A DNA stretch of 64,000 nt from Eubacterium limosum (GCF_000807675.2 NZ_CP019962.1:248001-312000), one strand, 5' to 3'. Numbered from the stretch's first letter, positions 24,735 through 34,207 are shown. The notes: generated by a model from the letters alone, not told the origin. Made by a program: numbers and translations.

Positions 24735-27224
24735 TTAAATAAATAAGGTTGTCCCGGCATTTTCATTGCTGGCGATGTAGGTGCCGACGCCCGCGTATTC
24801 GATACCGTCAATGAGTTCTTCCTTCTTAATCCCCATGAGCTCCATGCTCATGGTACAGGCAATAAAGCGTACCCCGGCGTCCTGAGCCTTGTGGATCATG
24901 GTTTCGATGTCGTCCACATTTTTCTTTTTCATGATGCTCTTGATCATGGCAGGCCCAATTCCCAGCATATTCATCTTTGATAAGGGCAGCCGCCTGGCAC
25001 CCTTTGGCATCATCAGGCCGAACATTTTTTCAATCCGGTTTTTCTTCACCTTCGGCGCCTTCGGTTTACGCAGTACGTTCAGGCCCCAGAAGGTAAAAAA
25101 CAGGGTTACATCCTTGCCCTGGGCTGCTGCGCCCTGGGCGATGATCATGGCCGCGATAGCCTTGTCCAGCTCACCGTCAAACACGACCATGGTGGCGTTT
25201 TTCTGAACTGCCGGCGCTGCCGCAGCCAGTCCGCAGGCAGAGGCGCCGCCGCCCTTTCGGATGGTGGCAATGTATTTGTTTCCATTGGTTTCCTGTGAAA
25301 TCAGAGTGTGTCCATTGGTTTTACACCAGCACTCCACATCCTGCACAAAGCCAAAATCGGTGGCAATGGTCTGTACCAGCTCGCCCTCCTTTACCTCACT
25401 CACAGCCTTGTAGGTTGCCATCAGCGGGCCAGGGCACTGGAGCCCGGTCACATCCACTGTCTTAACAGGGTTTACGTCTGCTTTCGCCCCCTCGGGGGCT
25501 TTTGGCTCCCCCGGCTGGGAGCTCTCCACGTCAAAGTTCGGTTCTGCCAGCTTGTAATGGCCGGTTTTATAGGTATTGTAGCCACCAGCCAGGTTGTAAA
25601 GGTTGGTGAAGCCGTGATCCTCCAAAATCCGGATGGCCAGGTATCCTCTCAGGCCCACCTGGCAGGTAATATACAGGGGCTCGTCCTTATCCACTGGAAT
25701 CTCGTCGATATGGTCTCTCAGGGTGTCCAGCTCCAGATTGTGGGAACCTTCCACATGGCCTGCCCCAAATTCAACCGGTGTACGAACATCCAGCAAATAC
25801 CCGCCGCCTGCGATAATGTCATCAATTTCGTCCCACTCGACGGTTTTATAGACGCCCTCATCAATGTTCTGGGCAATGTAGCCTAAAATATTGACCGGAT
25901 CTTTGGCGGCTGAAAACGGCGGCGCGTAGGACAGCTCCATATCCTGCAAATCGTAGATGGTGCCGCCCATTTTCATCACAGAGGCAATGACGTCAATGCG
26001 CTTTTCAGTCCCCTCCTGGCCCACCGCCTGAGCGCCCAGAACCTTTAGTGTCTTGGGATCATAAATGAGCTTCAGCGCAATATTCGTGGATTCCGGATAG
26101 TAGCCCGCGTGATTGCCGCGATGGGCGTGAATCTGCTGGAATGGCAGTCCCTTTGCCCGTAGCTGGCCAACGTTGTTGCCGGTTGTGGCAAAAACCTTGT
26201 TAAAGACTTTGGCCACAGAGGTTCCCTGAATGCCGTGATTTTTAAACGGAATACCGTTGATATGGTCCGCCACGGTGCGGCCCTGACGATTTGCCGGCCA
26301 CGCAAGCGGTACAGCGGTCTGGGAGCCGTCTACAAAATCGCGGACCTCAATGGCGTCTCCAATGGCGTAAATGTTTTTAATGACTTCGCCGCTCGCGCCG
26401 TCCATGACTTCATAGGTTTCGGTGGTGACAATGTGCCCTCTTGGCCCCAGCTTTAAGCCGGCGTCCTTTGCCAGCTTGTTTTCCGGCGCCACACCAATGG
26501 CCAGGATGACCATGTCGGCGTCCAGCTTCATGCCGCTTTCCAGCACAACCTTTTTGCCTGCGTCCTCAAAATGGTCGACGCCATCACCTAAGATCACATT
26601 AACGCCGTGGGCGTTCAGCTCCTGATGAATGATCTGTGCCATTTCGTAGTCAAGGGGCTTTAACACCTGGTTCAGCTTTTCGACCAGGGTCACGTTGATG
26701 CCCAGATCCCTCAGGTTTTCGACCATTTCGATGCCGATAAAACCACCGCCGACAACCACAGCGCGTTTGGGGCTTCGCTCGGTCACCTCAGCCTTGATCT
26801 TGTCAGTATCGGCCACGTTGCGCAGTGTGAAAATGCTGTCCGCCTCGGCCAGACCCGGAATCGGCGGAGCAATGGGTTTGGCGCCCGGTGACAGGATCAG
26901 ATGGTCAAAGGTTTCGGTATAGGTCTCGCCGGTTTTAGTGTTTTTAACTTTTACCGTGCTGCCCGCGCGGTCAACGGCGACCACCTCGCTGAAATTGCGG
27001 ATATCCAGGTTAAACCGCTTGGACATTCCGGCCACGGTCTGCACCAGCAGCTTGCTGCGGTCCTTGATCACATCCCCGATATAGTAGGGCAGCCCGCAGT
27101 TTGCAAAGGAAATATACTCATCGCGTTCAAAGAGAATGATTTCGTCCTCTTCGCTCAAGCGTCTCAAACGTGCCGCAGCGGTTGCGCCGCCGGCTACACC
27201 ACCGACAATCAGAATTTTTTTCAT
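24735..27224 (-). CDS. CoA-disulfide reductase - rhodanese - TusA - DsrE fusion
   Basis: This 829-residue protein joins four sulfur domains. Residues 1 to about 450 are a flavin disulfide reductase (VGGVAGGATAAARLRR; the single redox cysteine in SFANCGLPYYIGD, about residue 43; NAD site VVVGGGFIGIEM), as in CoA-disulfide / CoA-persulfide reductases. About 465-550 is a rhodanese with its cysteine in ITCQVGLRG (about 519). About 580-655 is a TusA/SirA domain (GLQCPGPL, about 596). About 670-829 is a DsrE/DsrF-like domain with a cysteine in IACTMSMELMG (about 789). All four reactive cysteines are present, so persulfide could be passed along one chain. It is translationally coupled to an ArsR regulator. 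Confidence 0.9.
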   Translation of the reverse strand: MKKILIVGGVAGGATAAARLRRLSEEDEIILFERDEYISFANCGLPYYIGDVIKDRSKLLVQTVAGMSKRFNLDIRNFSEVVAVDRAGSTVKVKNTKTGETYTETFDHLILSPGAKPIAPPIPGLAEADSIFTLRNVADTDKIKAEVTERSPKRAVVVGGGFIGIEMVENLRDLGINVTLVEKLNQVLKPLDYEMAQIIHQELNAHGVNVILGDGVDHFEDAGKKVVLESGMKLDADMVILAIGVAPENKLAKDAGLKLGPRGHIVTTETYEVMDGASGEVIKNIYAIGDAIEVRDFVDGSQTAVPLAWPANRQGRTVADHINGIPFKNHGIQGTSVAKVFNKVFATTGNNVGQLRAKGLPFQQIHAHRGNHAGYYPESTNIALKLIYDPKTLKVLGAQAVGQEGTEKRIDVIASVMKMGGTIYDLQDMELSYAPPFSAAKDPVNILGYIAQNIDEGVYKTVEWDEIDDIIAGGGYLLDVRTPVEFGAGHVEGSHNLELDTLRDHIDEIPVDKDEPLYITCQVGLRGYLAIRILEDHGFTNLYNLAGGYNTYKTGHYKLAEPNFDVESSQPGEPKAPEGAKADVNPVKTVDVTGLQCPGPLMATYKAVSEVKEGELVQTIATDFGFVQDVECWCKTNGHTLISQETNGNKYIATIRKGGGASACGLAAAAPAVQKNATMVVFDGELDKAIAAMIIAQGAAAQGKDVTLFFTFWGLNVLRKPKAPKVKKNRIEKMFGLMMPKGARRLPLSKMNMLGIGPAMIKSIMKKKNVDDIETMIHKAQDAGVRFIACTMSMELMGIKKEELIDGIEYAGVGTYIASNENAGTTLFI

Positions 27225-27514
27225 TGTTGTTCCTCCTTGAATAGAACTTCTACAATTTCTTTAACCTGTTCATTACAGAGCTCGTAGTAAATTTCATTTC
27301 CCTCACGGGTTCCCCGCACGATCCCGGCTGCCTTGAGCTTGGACAAATGCTGGGAGATCCCCGACTGGGACACATCCAGACAGGACTCCATGTAGGAGAC
27401 GTTGTTCCGCCCTCTCTCCATGAGCCCCCGCACCATACAAAGCCGCACCGGGTGGGCCAGTGCCTTTAAAATCCCGGCGGCCTGCTCGTTTTCCTGCTGC
27501 CTTTTCCTATCCAT
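27221..27514 (-). CDS. ArsR/SmtB-family regulator, probable persulfide sensor
   Basis: The 97-residue winged-helix repressor has LAHPVRLCMVRGL, recognition helix SQSGISQHLSKLKAAGIV and the wing GTREGNEIYYEL. It lacks the CxC/His metal sites of ArsR or CadC and has three cysteines (about residues 26, 45 and 80), a pattern that could serve a dithiol switch as in BigR/SqrR. Its stop overlaps the start of the four-domain sulfur protein by four bases. The role in sensing sulfane sulfur is inferred from that coupling. An AT-rich dyad region (27538-27590) upstream may be its operator. Confidence 0.87.
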   Translation of the reverse strand: MDRKRQQENEQAAGILKALAHPVRLCMVRGLMERGRNNVSYMESCLDVSQSGISQHLSKLKAAGIVRGTREGNEIYYELCNEQVKEIVEVLFKEEQQ

Positions 27515-27762
27515 TAATCGACTTCCTTTATTCGTATATTCTAATTTTATAATATTATTATATTATGTTTTTCTAATATTGTCAATGGCGTTTTTCCAAA
27601 AAATAAAGCTTAAGAGACAGGACCTTTTACCCAGGGAAAAAAGGCTCCGTCTCGGACTTTACCGCTTTGTCGGCAAATCAAACATACTTTTAACTTAAAA
27701 AGATAGCTTTTTTTAATATTATTCATTATAATAAAACAAAGAACACTAAAAAGGGGATTCTT

Positions 27763-29025
27763 ATGAAATTTTCTAAAATCGAAAAGTCCTGGATTTTGTA
27801 CGATGTGGGGAATTCGGCTTTTATTATGCTGGTTTCAACCATCATTCCCATTTACTTTAAAAATATTGCCTCGAGCGCCGGGGTGTCTATGGCCGACTCC
27901 ACCGCCTACTTTGGGTACGCCACCTCCATTTCCACCCTGATCGTGGCAATACTGGGACCTATTCTCGGCACCATCGGAGACACCAGCGGCTACCGGAAGC
28001 GCCTGTTCCTACTCTCACTGGGCGTGGGGGCTGTGGGCTGCGTCGCCCTGGGGATTCCCATGGGGTGGCTTTTATTTCTCGTCATGTTTGTGGTCGCCAA
28101 AATCGGCTATAACGGCAGCCTTATTTTCTGCGATTCCATGCTCACTGACGTCACCACCGATGACCGCATGGATGAGGTCTCCAGCGTGGGCTACGCCTTT
28201 GGCTACATCGGCAGCTGTATTCCCTTCGCAGCCTGTATGCTCCTGGTACTCTTTGCCGGCAGCATCGGCATCAGCACCCAGCTGGCAACGTCCATTTCCT
28301 TTGTCATCACCGCAGTATGGTGGGTGCTCATGACCGTGCCGCTGCTCAGAGGCTATCAGCAGAAATTTTCTGTGGGACATGTATCCAACCCGGTTAAGGA
28401 AGGCTTTGTGCGCCTGGGGCACACCATTAAAAATATCCGTCAGGATAAAAACATTGTGCTGTTCCTGGTAGCGTTTTTCTTCTACATCGACGGTGTCTAC
28501 ACCATCATCGAGATGGCGACCTCCTACGGCAAGGACGTGGGTGTGGGCGATAACGACCTGTTGATGGCGCTGCTGCTCACCCAGATTGTCGCTTTCCCTT
28601 TCGCGCTCCTGTTTGGCTGGCTGTCGAAAAGAGTCAAAACCGAAAAGCTGATTTACGTTGGGATCATCGGCTATTTTTTCATCGCCCTCTTTGCCATCCA
28701 GCTGGATAAGGCGTGGGAATTCTGGTTTCTGGCGGTCTGTGTCGCCATCTTCCAGGGCGGCATCCAGGCCCTGTCCCGGTCTTACTTTGCCAAGATCATC
28801 CCCAAAGAAAAATCCGCCGAGTACTTTGGTTTTTACGACATTTTCGGCAAGGGCGCGGCCTTTACCGGCACGCTGCTCGTCAGCGTTGTCACCCAGCTCA
28901 CCGGCCACTCCCGCTATGGCATTATCTCCATCTCCTTCCTGTTTGTCATCGGCTTTGTGCTGTTTGTACTGGCGGTGAGAAGGATCAATCGTGAAAAAAC
29001 CGAGGGGACACATGCGGGGCTTTGA
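27763..29025 (+). CDS. UMF1/Atg22-like MFS transporter
   Basis: The 420-residue integral membrane protein has about 12 TM helices and the family's opening KSWILYDVGNSAFIMLVSTI, the loop motif GTIGDTSGYRKRLFLL, and LSRSYFAKIIPKEKSAEYFG in the second half. The bacterial members are uncharacterised for the most part, so no substrate is offered. It has its own AT-rich promoter region and is followed by a long hairpin at 29056. Confidence 0.88.
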   Translation: MKFSKIEKSWILYDVGNSAFIMLVSTIIPIYFKNIASSAGVSMADSTAYFGYATSISTLIVAILGPILGTIGDTSGYRKRLFLLSLGVGAVGCVALGIPMGWLLFLVMFVVAKIGYNGSLIFCDSMLTDVTTDDRMDEVSSVGYAFGYIGSCIPFAACMLLVLFAGSIGISTQLATSISFVITAVWWVLMTVPLLRGYQQKFSVGHVSNPVKEGFVRLGHTIKNIRQDKNIVLFLVAFFFYIDGVYTIIEMATSYGKDVGVGDNDLLMALLLTQIVAFPFALLFGWLSKRVKTEKLIYVGIIGYFFIALFAIQLDKAWEFWFLAVCVAIFQGGIQALSRSYFAKIIPKEKSAEYFGFYDIFGKGAAFTGTLLVSVVTQLTGHSRYGIISISFLFVIGFVLFVLAVRRINREKTEGTHAGL

Positions 29026-29055
29026 GCCGCGTTCAAATTTTATTTTTCTTTGTCC

Positions 29056-29113
29056 CCATGCTCAAAAGACTCAAAACCACCGATAAATGGCGTTTTGAGT
29101 CTTTTGAGCATGG
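29056..29113. repeat. Long hairpin A (22-bp perfect arms)
   Basis: Arms 29056-29077 and 29092-29113 pair perfectly over 22 bases with a 14-base loop. The arm core CATGCTCAAAAGACTCAAAA is shared with hairpin B. It lies 30 bases past the MFS gene; there is no U-tract, so simple termination is not certain. Confidence 0.8.
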
Positions 29114-29400
29114 ATTCTATAGAATAATAAAAAATGGAGAATCGAAAATTGCGGGCACTATCCTTACACCGATAGATTCTTCTCTAAAGGGTGGATGCTT
29201 GCGCTTACCAGTGTCCGGCTGTGCAGGTAATGCGGCACGATTCCGGACCATTTACCACAGCGACTGGACCTTTTTGTTTATCTGGATAAAAGGTCCAGTC
29301 TTGGGTTAGGCCACTTCTTTGTCCGTCTGCTCTATATTATTTATATATATTTAACCGTTTACATATTTATTTTAAAGGTTATACGAACATATTTAGTTTC
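29114..29400. other. Gene-free stretch between hairpins A and B
   Basis: A 95-codon frame (29022-29309) spans both the hairpin and this stretch and looks like chance. The interval holds an AATGGAGAAT word (29133-29142), a GTCCGG/CCGGAC dyad near 29213-29248 and a perfect 13-bp hairpin with arms 29262-29274 and 29288-29300. It may be a non-coding element or a relic. Confidence 0.4.
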
Positions 29401-29470
29401 AGAAAGGCATGCTCAAAAAGCTCAAAACCACAGATTTTTAGGGTTTTGAGTCTTTTGAGCATGCCTTTCT
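29401..29470. repeat. Long hairpin B (29-bp arms)
   Basis: Arms 29401-29429 and 29442-29470 pair over 29 bases with two mismatches. The core is that of hairpin A. It sits 10 bases beyond the stop of the convergent rRNA methyltransferase gene. Confidence 0.8.
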
Positions 29471-29480
29471 AAAGACCCTT

Positions 29481-30869
29481 TTATTTTTTCCGAATGCGCA
29501 GCCCCTTGGGGAAGTGGTTTTTGATCATGCCCTGGCTGGCTTTTCCAAAACCCAGGGGCCATTTTTCAAAACAGACCAGCACCCAGCCCTTAAGGTCTGC
29601 CCCGGTGATGGGTTCGCCCTTGAGATAGGTGTAGGCTTCCTCATCATCTTTCACGGTATAAACGATTTTAAAGTCCTCAGGCTTCAGCACCATGGCAAGG
29701 GTATGGGACGGTTCAAAGCGGTTCTTCTTGAGTGTGCCCAGGTGAATGCCGGGACGCAGTACCTTCAGGCCCTCAATGTCCCTCAGGGTGATGCCCTCGG
29801 GCAGGCTGTAAAGCTGATCCCCCTGCAGATGCAGGTTGTCGAACCGCCGGTTCAGGTATTCTCCGGCAAAGGCCTCATAATCGCCCAGGTCTCTGCGTCC
29901 AGCGGGCTTCAGCCGGGATTTCCCCTTGAGCTTGGGAGGCTCTTCCTCCGGAGGACACGCCGCTGTTTTCCGGAGTTTGGCGATAAAATGCCCCTCACCC
30001 CGGACGTGGAAAGGCATGACATGGAGGGTTTTTGTGAGCGCTGGCGTCCCTTTTTCCGACCACTCTGGCCGCCCGCGGTCGTCAAGTCCCCTGAGATCAA
30101 TGTCCATCAGCTCATAGCGGTTATTTCCCAGGAAATCTTCAATGACCTGTTCGTTTTCTTCGGGCGAAAAGGTACAGGTCGAGTAGACCATGACACCTCC
30201 GGGCTTCAGCAGCTTGTCCACGCTCTCCAGAATCTTAAGCTGGCGTTTCGCGCAGTGCAGCACCCGTTCCGGGTTCCATTCCTCAGCGGCGCCGTTGTCC
30301 TTTCTGAACATGCCCTCACCCGAGCAGGGAGCGTCCACCAGAATTTTATCAAAGCGTTCGTGAAACCGCGCCGCCAGACGTTCCGGAAACTCGTTAAACA
30401 GCAGCGCATTGGGTACCCCCATACGCTCTACGTTGCTGGCGAGGATCTCGGCCCGGTTGTTGACCAGTTCATTGGCAACCAGCACCCCCTGCCCTTCAAG
30501 CTTACAGGCCAGCTGGGTCGATTTTCCTCCCGGTGCGGCACAGAGGTCAAGCACCCAGTCCCCCGGCTCCGGCGCGAGCACCTCGGCCGAGGTCATGGCT
30601 GTGGGCTCCTGTACATAGTACAGTCCCGCGTAGTAGGCGGGATTTTTCCCGGGGCGGACATCACTGTCAATATAGTATCCCGTCGGGCACCAGTCCACAG
30701 GCTCCAGCTCAAAGGGCGTGTTCTGGGCCATCTCCTCCAGGGTACACTTCAGAGTATTGGTCCGGATACCCTTGTTCACTGTCCCATTATAGGAAGCCAT
30801 GAGCTTTTCATAATCCTCATCGCTTAAAAGTCTCCGCATTTTTTCTTTAAAGGCCTCTGGTATCTGCAT
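29481..30869 (-). CDS. rsmF: RsmF/RsmB-type rRNA cytosine-C5 methyltransferase
   Basis: The 462-residue SAM-dependent enzyme methylates cytosine C5 in rRNA. It has the SAM loop LDLCAAPGGKSTQLA (about residue 110), the two catalytic cysteines in VDAPCSGEGMFRK and YSTCTFSPEENE, and a C-terminal RNA-binding part with LRPGIHLGTLKKNRFEPSH, as in YebU/RsmF. The exact target base cannot be told from sequence. GGAG precedes the ATG. The upstream gap contains an AT-rich inverted repeat. Confidence 0.9.
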   Translation of the reverse strand: MQIPEAFKEKMRRLLSDEDYEKLMASYNGTVNKGIRTNTLKCTLEEMAQNTPFELEPVDWCPTGYYIDSDVRPGKNPAYYAGLYYVQEPTAMTSAEVLAPEPGDWVLDLCAAPGGKSTQLACKLEGQGVLVANELVNNRAEILASNVERMGVPNALLFNEFPERLAARFHERFDKILVDAPCSGEGMFRKDNGAAEEWNPERVLHCAKRQLKILESVDKLLKPGGVMVYSTCTFSPEENEQVIEDFLGNNRYELMDIDLRGLDDRGRPEWSEKGTPALTKTLHVMPFHVRGEGHFIAKLRKTAACPPEEEPPKLKGKSRLKPAGRRDLGDYEAFAGEYLNRRFDNLHLQGDQLYSLPEGITLRDIEGLKVLRPGIHLGTLKKNRFEPSHTLAMVLKPEDFKIVYTVKDDEEAYTYLKGEPITGADLKGWVLVCFEKWPLGFGKASQGMIKNHFPKGLRIRKK

Positions 30870-30884
30870 GTTTCATCTCCATTG

Positions 30885-30975
30885 TAATAAATTGAAAATG
30901 GAAAATTCAGGTGCAAATCCGCAAAGCAAATTTGTTCCTTCATTCTCCATTTTCCATTCTTAATTTTCCATTCAT
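30885..30975. repeat. AT-rich imperfect inverted repeat
   Basis: The words GAAAATGGAAAATTC and ATTTTCCATTC / AATTTTCCATTC face each other across GCAAATccgcaaagcAAATTTG. Similar ATTCTCCATT words occur near 29133 and 41630, so this may be a dispersed intergenic repeat. Confidence 0.4.
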
Positions 30976-31042
30976 AACTTCTGTTATGCAGGCCCGACAC
31001 TTTCGTTTTCTGAAAGCACGGGGCAAACCCGCCGCCGCTGAA

Positions 31043-32149
31043 TCACTTCTTCGGCTTTGCAAAGATCATCCGTCCTGCGGCGGTCTGCAGGATACTGGTA
31101 ACGATCACCGTGATGTTATCGCCGATGTACTTCCTGCCGTTTTCCACAACGATCATGGTGCCGTCGTCCAGATAGGCAACGGCCTGACCATTTTCCTTGC
31201 CGGCTTTTACCAGCAGCACCTTCATCTCCTCACCGGGCAGCACTACGGGCTTCACGGCGTTGGCCAGCTCGTTGATGTTTAAAACCTCGGCGCCCTGGAC
31301 CGTTGCCACCTTGTTCAGGTTGTAGTCATTGGTCAGGATCTTGCATTTGGTTTCCTTGGCCATCCGCACCAGTTTGGCATCGACCTCCTGAATATCGTCG
31401 TAGTCCTCCTCCGATATCTGTACCGGAACGTCCAGATCATTCTGCATCTTATTGATGATATCCAGGCCTCTCCGTCCGCGGTTGCGCTTGAGATCATCCG
31501 AGGAATCTGCGATGAGCTGAAGTTCGTTCAGGACAAAGACCGGGACGATGAGCGGCCCCTCCATAAACCCGACCTTGCAGATATCGTAGATACGTCCGTC
31601 AATGACCACGCTGGTATCCAGCACCTTGGCCGAGGCATTGTTCTTTTTCTTTGAGATCTTTCGGGTGGAGGCACTGCCGTCGCGTTCTTTTTTGCCTGCC
31701 TGAATGGCAGCCACAATATCGTCTCTTTTCTTAACCGGCAGCGTAAAGCCCAGGTAACCCAGGACGATATAGATCACTGCGGTCAGAAGGCTGCTGACCC
31801 ACGGAAACGGGATCTGATAAAAGGCGAAGCTGATCAGCATCGCGATGATCAGGCCGATTACCAGACCGCCAACCCCCAGAGCAATGTCGACGAGCCGGAC
31901 ATCTTCCATACTGGCTTCCACCATTTTGGTAAGATTTTTGATCCCCTTTAGTATCAGAGGGAAGAAAATAAAAAAGATAAGTCCACATAAAACCATAATA
32001 ACAATATAAGTTCCCAGCTCGATTTCCGGTGTAAATTGGATGCGCAGGGTCGCCTGAATCCACTCATTAACGATCACCATCTGCGCCAGGGCGCTCCCCA
32101 GCAGAATGCCCAAAATCGAAAAACACACTCTTAAAAATTTTTGCAGCAT
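31043..32149 (-). CDS. yacL: YacL-type PIN/TRAM membrane protein
   Basis: The 368-residue protein has four TM helices (about residues 8-28, 42-66, 88-112, 116-136), then a PIN nuclease-like domain starting KVLDTSVVIDGRI (about 175) with the acidic residues in LNELQ and RMAKE..ILTNDYNLN, and a C-terminal TRAM domain (about 290-350). In Firmicutes yacL lies near carD and the isoprenoid ispDF genes; here carD is the next gene upstream but ispD and ispF do not follow. Its biochemical role is not settled. Confidence 0.9.
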   Translation of the reverse strand: MLQKFLRVCFSILGILLGSALAQMVIVNEWIQATLRIQFTPEIELGTYIVIMVLCGLIFFIFFPLILKGIKNLTKMVEASMEDVRLVDIALGVGGLVIGLIIAMLISFAFYQIPFPWVSSLLTAVIYIVLGYLGFTLPVKKRDDIVAAIQAGKKERDGSASTRKISKKKNNASAKVLDTSVVIDGRIYDICKVGFMEGPLIVPVFVLNELQLIADSSDDLKRNRGRRGLDIINKMQNDLDVPVQISEEDYDDIQEVDAKLVRMAKETKCKILTNDYNLNKVATVQGAEVLNINELANAVKPVVLPGEEMKVLLVKAGKENGQAVAYLDDGTMIVVENGRKYIGDNITVIVTSILQTAAGRMIFAKPKK

Positions 32150-32237
32150 TTCATGTTCACCTCCTTTCCATTCATAATATTTTTATTATAGCACGATTAG
32201 CCTTAAAAATCTGTTAAAGCAAAAGCATCATATAAAG

Positions 32238-32265
32238 AAAGAGCTGTCATAAATGACAACTCTTT
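32238..32265. terminator. Terminator between carD and yacL
   Basis: Arms 32238-32250 and 32253-32265 pair (AAAGAG...CTCTTT with a TGTCAT/ATGACA core). It follows the carD stop on the minus strand; the T-run is stronger on the plus strand. Confidence 0.65.
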
Positions 32266-32297
32266 TTTTAATCATCGCCTTACACGCCCAAATCGCG

Positions 32298-32771
32298 TTA
32301 AATTTTTTCTTCGATTACCTGAAGCGATTCCTCTTTGCTTCTGCCCTGTACCAGCACCATCTCACTGATGAGAAAGTTTCTGGCGGAGGTAAGCATCTTT
32401 TTCTCTCCGGTTGAAAGTCCTTTTTTCCGGTCCAGCAGCGTCAGGTTTTTTACGACCTTGGCAACGTCAAAAATATCGCCGCTTTTCAGAATATCCATAT
32501 TATCCTGGTACCGCTTGCTCCAGTTGCCGTTCATCTGGTCACTCGGCCCCTCAAGGCTGTCGAGCATTTTTTCAATGACATCGGATGTTACTATATCACG
32601 TACACCAACCTCGTCCGCTTTGTCTACAGGAATCAGGATTTCCATTCCTTCAGATACAATTTCCATTAAATAGTACATCTGGGTGGTGTCAAAAATTTCT
32701 TTTTCCTCGATGTCTTTGACCACACCTGCACCATGCATTGGATATACAATTTTATCGCCGATTTCGTACAT
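32298..32771 (-). CDS. carD: CarD/CdnL-type RNA polymerase-binding regulator
   Basis: CarD-family proteins bind the RNA polymerase beta subunit and steady open promoter complexes. The 157-residue protein begins with the Tudor-like domain YEIGDKIVYPMHGAGVVKDI and continues with the helical DNA-contacting part (NGNWSKRYQDNMDILKSGD, then LSTGEKKMLTSARNFLISE). I start at the ATG at 32771, which has GAGGTG about eight bases upstream; the frame's extra N-terminal 18 codons are unlike the family. Confidence 0.92.
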   Translation of the reverse strand: MYEIGDKIVYPMHGAGVVKDIEEKEIFDTTQMYYLMEIVSEGMEILIPVDKADEVGVRDIVTSDVIEKMLDSLEGPSDQMNGNWSKRYQDNMDILKSGDIFDVAKVVKNLTLLDRKKGLSTGEKKMLTSARNFLISEMVLVQGRSKEESLQVIEEKI

Positions 32772-32857
32772 TATATACACCTCAATCATAATTGCTGGTT
32801 TCATTATACCATAAAAAAAACACAAATGTAATATTTTATAAGAAATTTAATGCTTTG

Positions 32858-34198
32858 TCAATGAATTTTTTCACTTTCTAACCCTTTTGCGCGATATAAA
32901 AAGATACCTGAAACGAAAAGTGTGGTCATCTCCGCGGCCGGAATGGTCAGCCATACACCATCCATGCCCAGAGCAGGCGGCAGAATGAGCAAAAAGACAA
33001 CCACAGCAGCCAGCCCCCGGAGAATGGAAACTGTGAAGGACGGCCCTGGGCGGTTGATGGAGGCAAAGAGTGAGGTGGTCACAATATTGACGCCCATAAA
33101 CAGAAAAGCCAGAAAATATAAGTGGATGCCTGACGAGGCAATCTGTGCCATCTCTGCGTTTCCTTCCCGGTTAAATATGCCCACGATACCGTCCGCTTCC
33201 AGAAGCCCCAGCGCCAGAAACAACAGCGCCAGAACTGTGCCCAGCAGAAGCGCCGCCGCGTAGGTCCGCCACACACGCCCGGTCCTCCCTGCGCCGTAGT
33301 TAACGCTGATAATAGGCTGTATGCCCTGGGCGATCCCGGTAAAGACCGCCACTGCGATCAGGGCAATGTTGGAGATCACCCCGTAGGCGGCCACCCCGGT
33401 GGTGCCGGACAACCGCAGGATGGTATAGTTAAACAGCAGGATGATCACTCCAGATGAGAACTCCGTGACAAAGGAGGGCAGCCCTGTTGTCAGGATCTCC
33501 CGCACAATCCTTGTCTGCGGTGTGCAGGCTGTCAGCCGGAAGTGGTTCCGCCGCCGTATAAAATGCAGGGACAGCACCAGCATGCTGAATACAGGAGCCA
33601 GCCCTGTAGCCAGCGCCGCCCCAAACATTCCCAGTCCCATTGGAAAAATGAAGATATAATCCAGCACGATATTACTGAAGCTTCCTGCCAACATGGCGGC
33701 CATGGACAACTGAGGGCTTCCATCATTGCGGATAAAGCAGACCAGAATGTTGTTGATGATGAAGGCGCAGGAAAAGAGCAGGATCGTCCTCAGGTAGCGG
33801 ACTGAGAGCGAAAGGGTCTCGCCCTCTGCCCCCAGCAGTCCGGCCAGGGCTGGCGTAAAGAAAATGCCAATTAATGTCAGCAGGCAGCCCAGGGCTGCCC
33901 CCATCGCCAGGGTCATGGTAAAGACGCCATCCGCCGCCGCATCCCGCCCCTCACCTCTCAGAACCGCGTACCGGGTCGCCCCGCCCATTCCAAGCATGAG
34001 GCCCGCACCGTTGATAAAACTGTAGGCCGGCAGCACAAGGTTCAGGGCCGCCAGACCGCTGTTGCCCACACCGCCCGCCACAAACACCGTATCTGCCAGA
34101 ATGTAGCAGGACAGCCCAATCATACTGAGGACATTGAGCGACACATAGTGTCCAAAGACTTTTGGCAGGCTGCCTGTAATCATTTCTGTTTTTTCCAT
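32858..34198 (-). CDS. MATE-family efflux transporter
   Basis: The 446-residue protein has 12 predicted TM helices in two similar halves, opening with the MATE pattern LPKVFGHYVSLNVLSMIGLS and having GNSGLAALNLVLPAYSFING in the first half and QGIQPIISVNYGAGR between the halves. MATE pumps export cationic drugs or metabolites in exchange for sodium ions or protons. It is preceded by its own promoter and a leader with a terminator directly in front of the ribosome site, so expression seems controlled by attenuation. Confidence 0.9.
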   Translation of the reverse strand: MEKTEMITGSLPKVFGHYVSLNVLSMIGLSCYILADTVFVAGGVGNSGLAALNLVLPAYSFINGAGLMLGMGGATRYAVLRGEGRDAAADGVFTMTLAMGAALGCLLTLIGIFFTPALAGLLGAEGETLSLSVRYLRTILLFSCAFIINNILVCFIRNDGSPQLSMAAMLAGSFSNIVLDYIFIFPMGLGMFGAALATGLAPVFSMLVLSLHFIRRRNHFRLTACTPQTRIVREILTTGLPSFVTEFSSGVIILLFNYTILRLSGTTGVAAYGVISNIALIAVAVFTGIAQGIQPIISVNYGAGRTGRVWRTYAAALLLGTVLALLFLALGLLEADGIVGIFNREGNAEMAQIASSGIHLYFLAFLFMGVNIVTTSLFASINRPGPSFTVSILRGLAAVVVFLLILPPALGMDGVWLTIPAAEMTTLFVSGIFLYRAKGLESEKIH

Positions 34199-34207
34199 GT
34201 TTTCCTC

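Noticed and set aside
29022-29309. 95-codon plus-strand frame after the MFS gene
   Set aside because: It overlaps the MFS stop, runs through a perfect 22-bp hairpin and a 13-bp hairpin, and has no ribosome site or recognisable motif.
29514-30827. 437-codon plus-strand frame
   Set aside because: It is antisense to the rRNA methyltransferase, whose catalytic motifs are unmistakable, and shows no protein-like motif.
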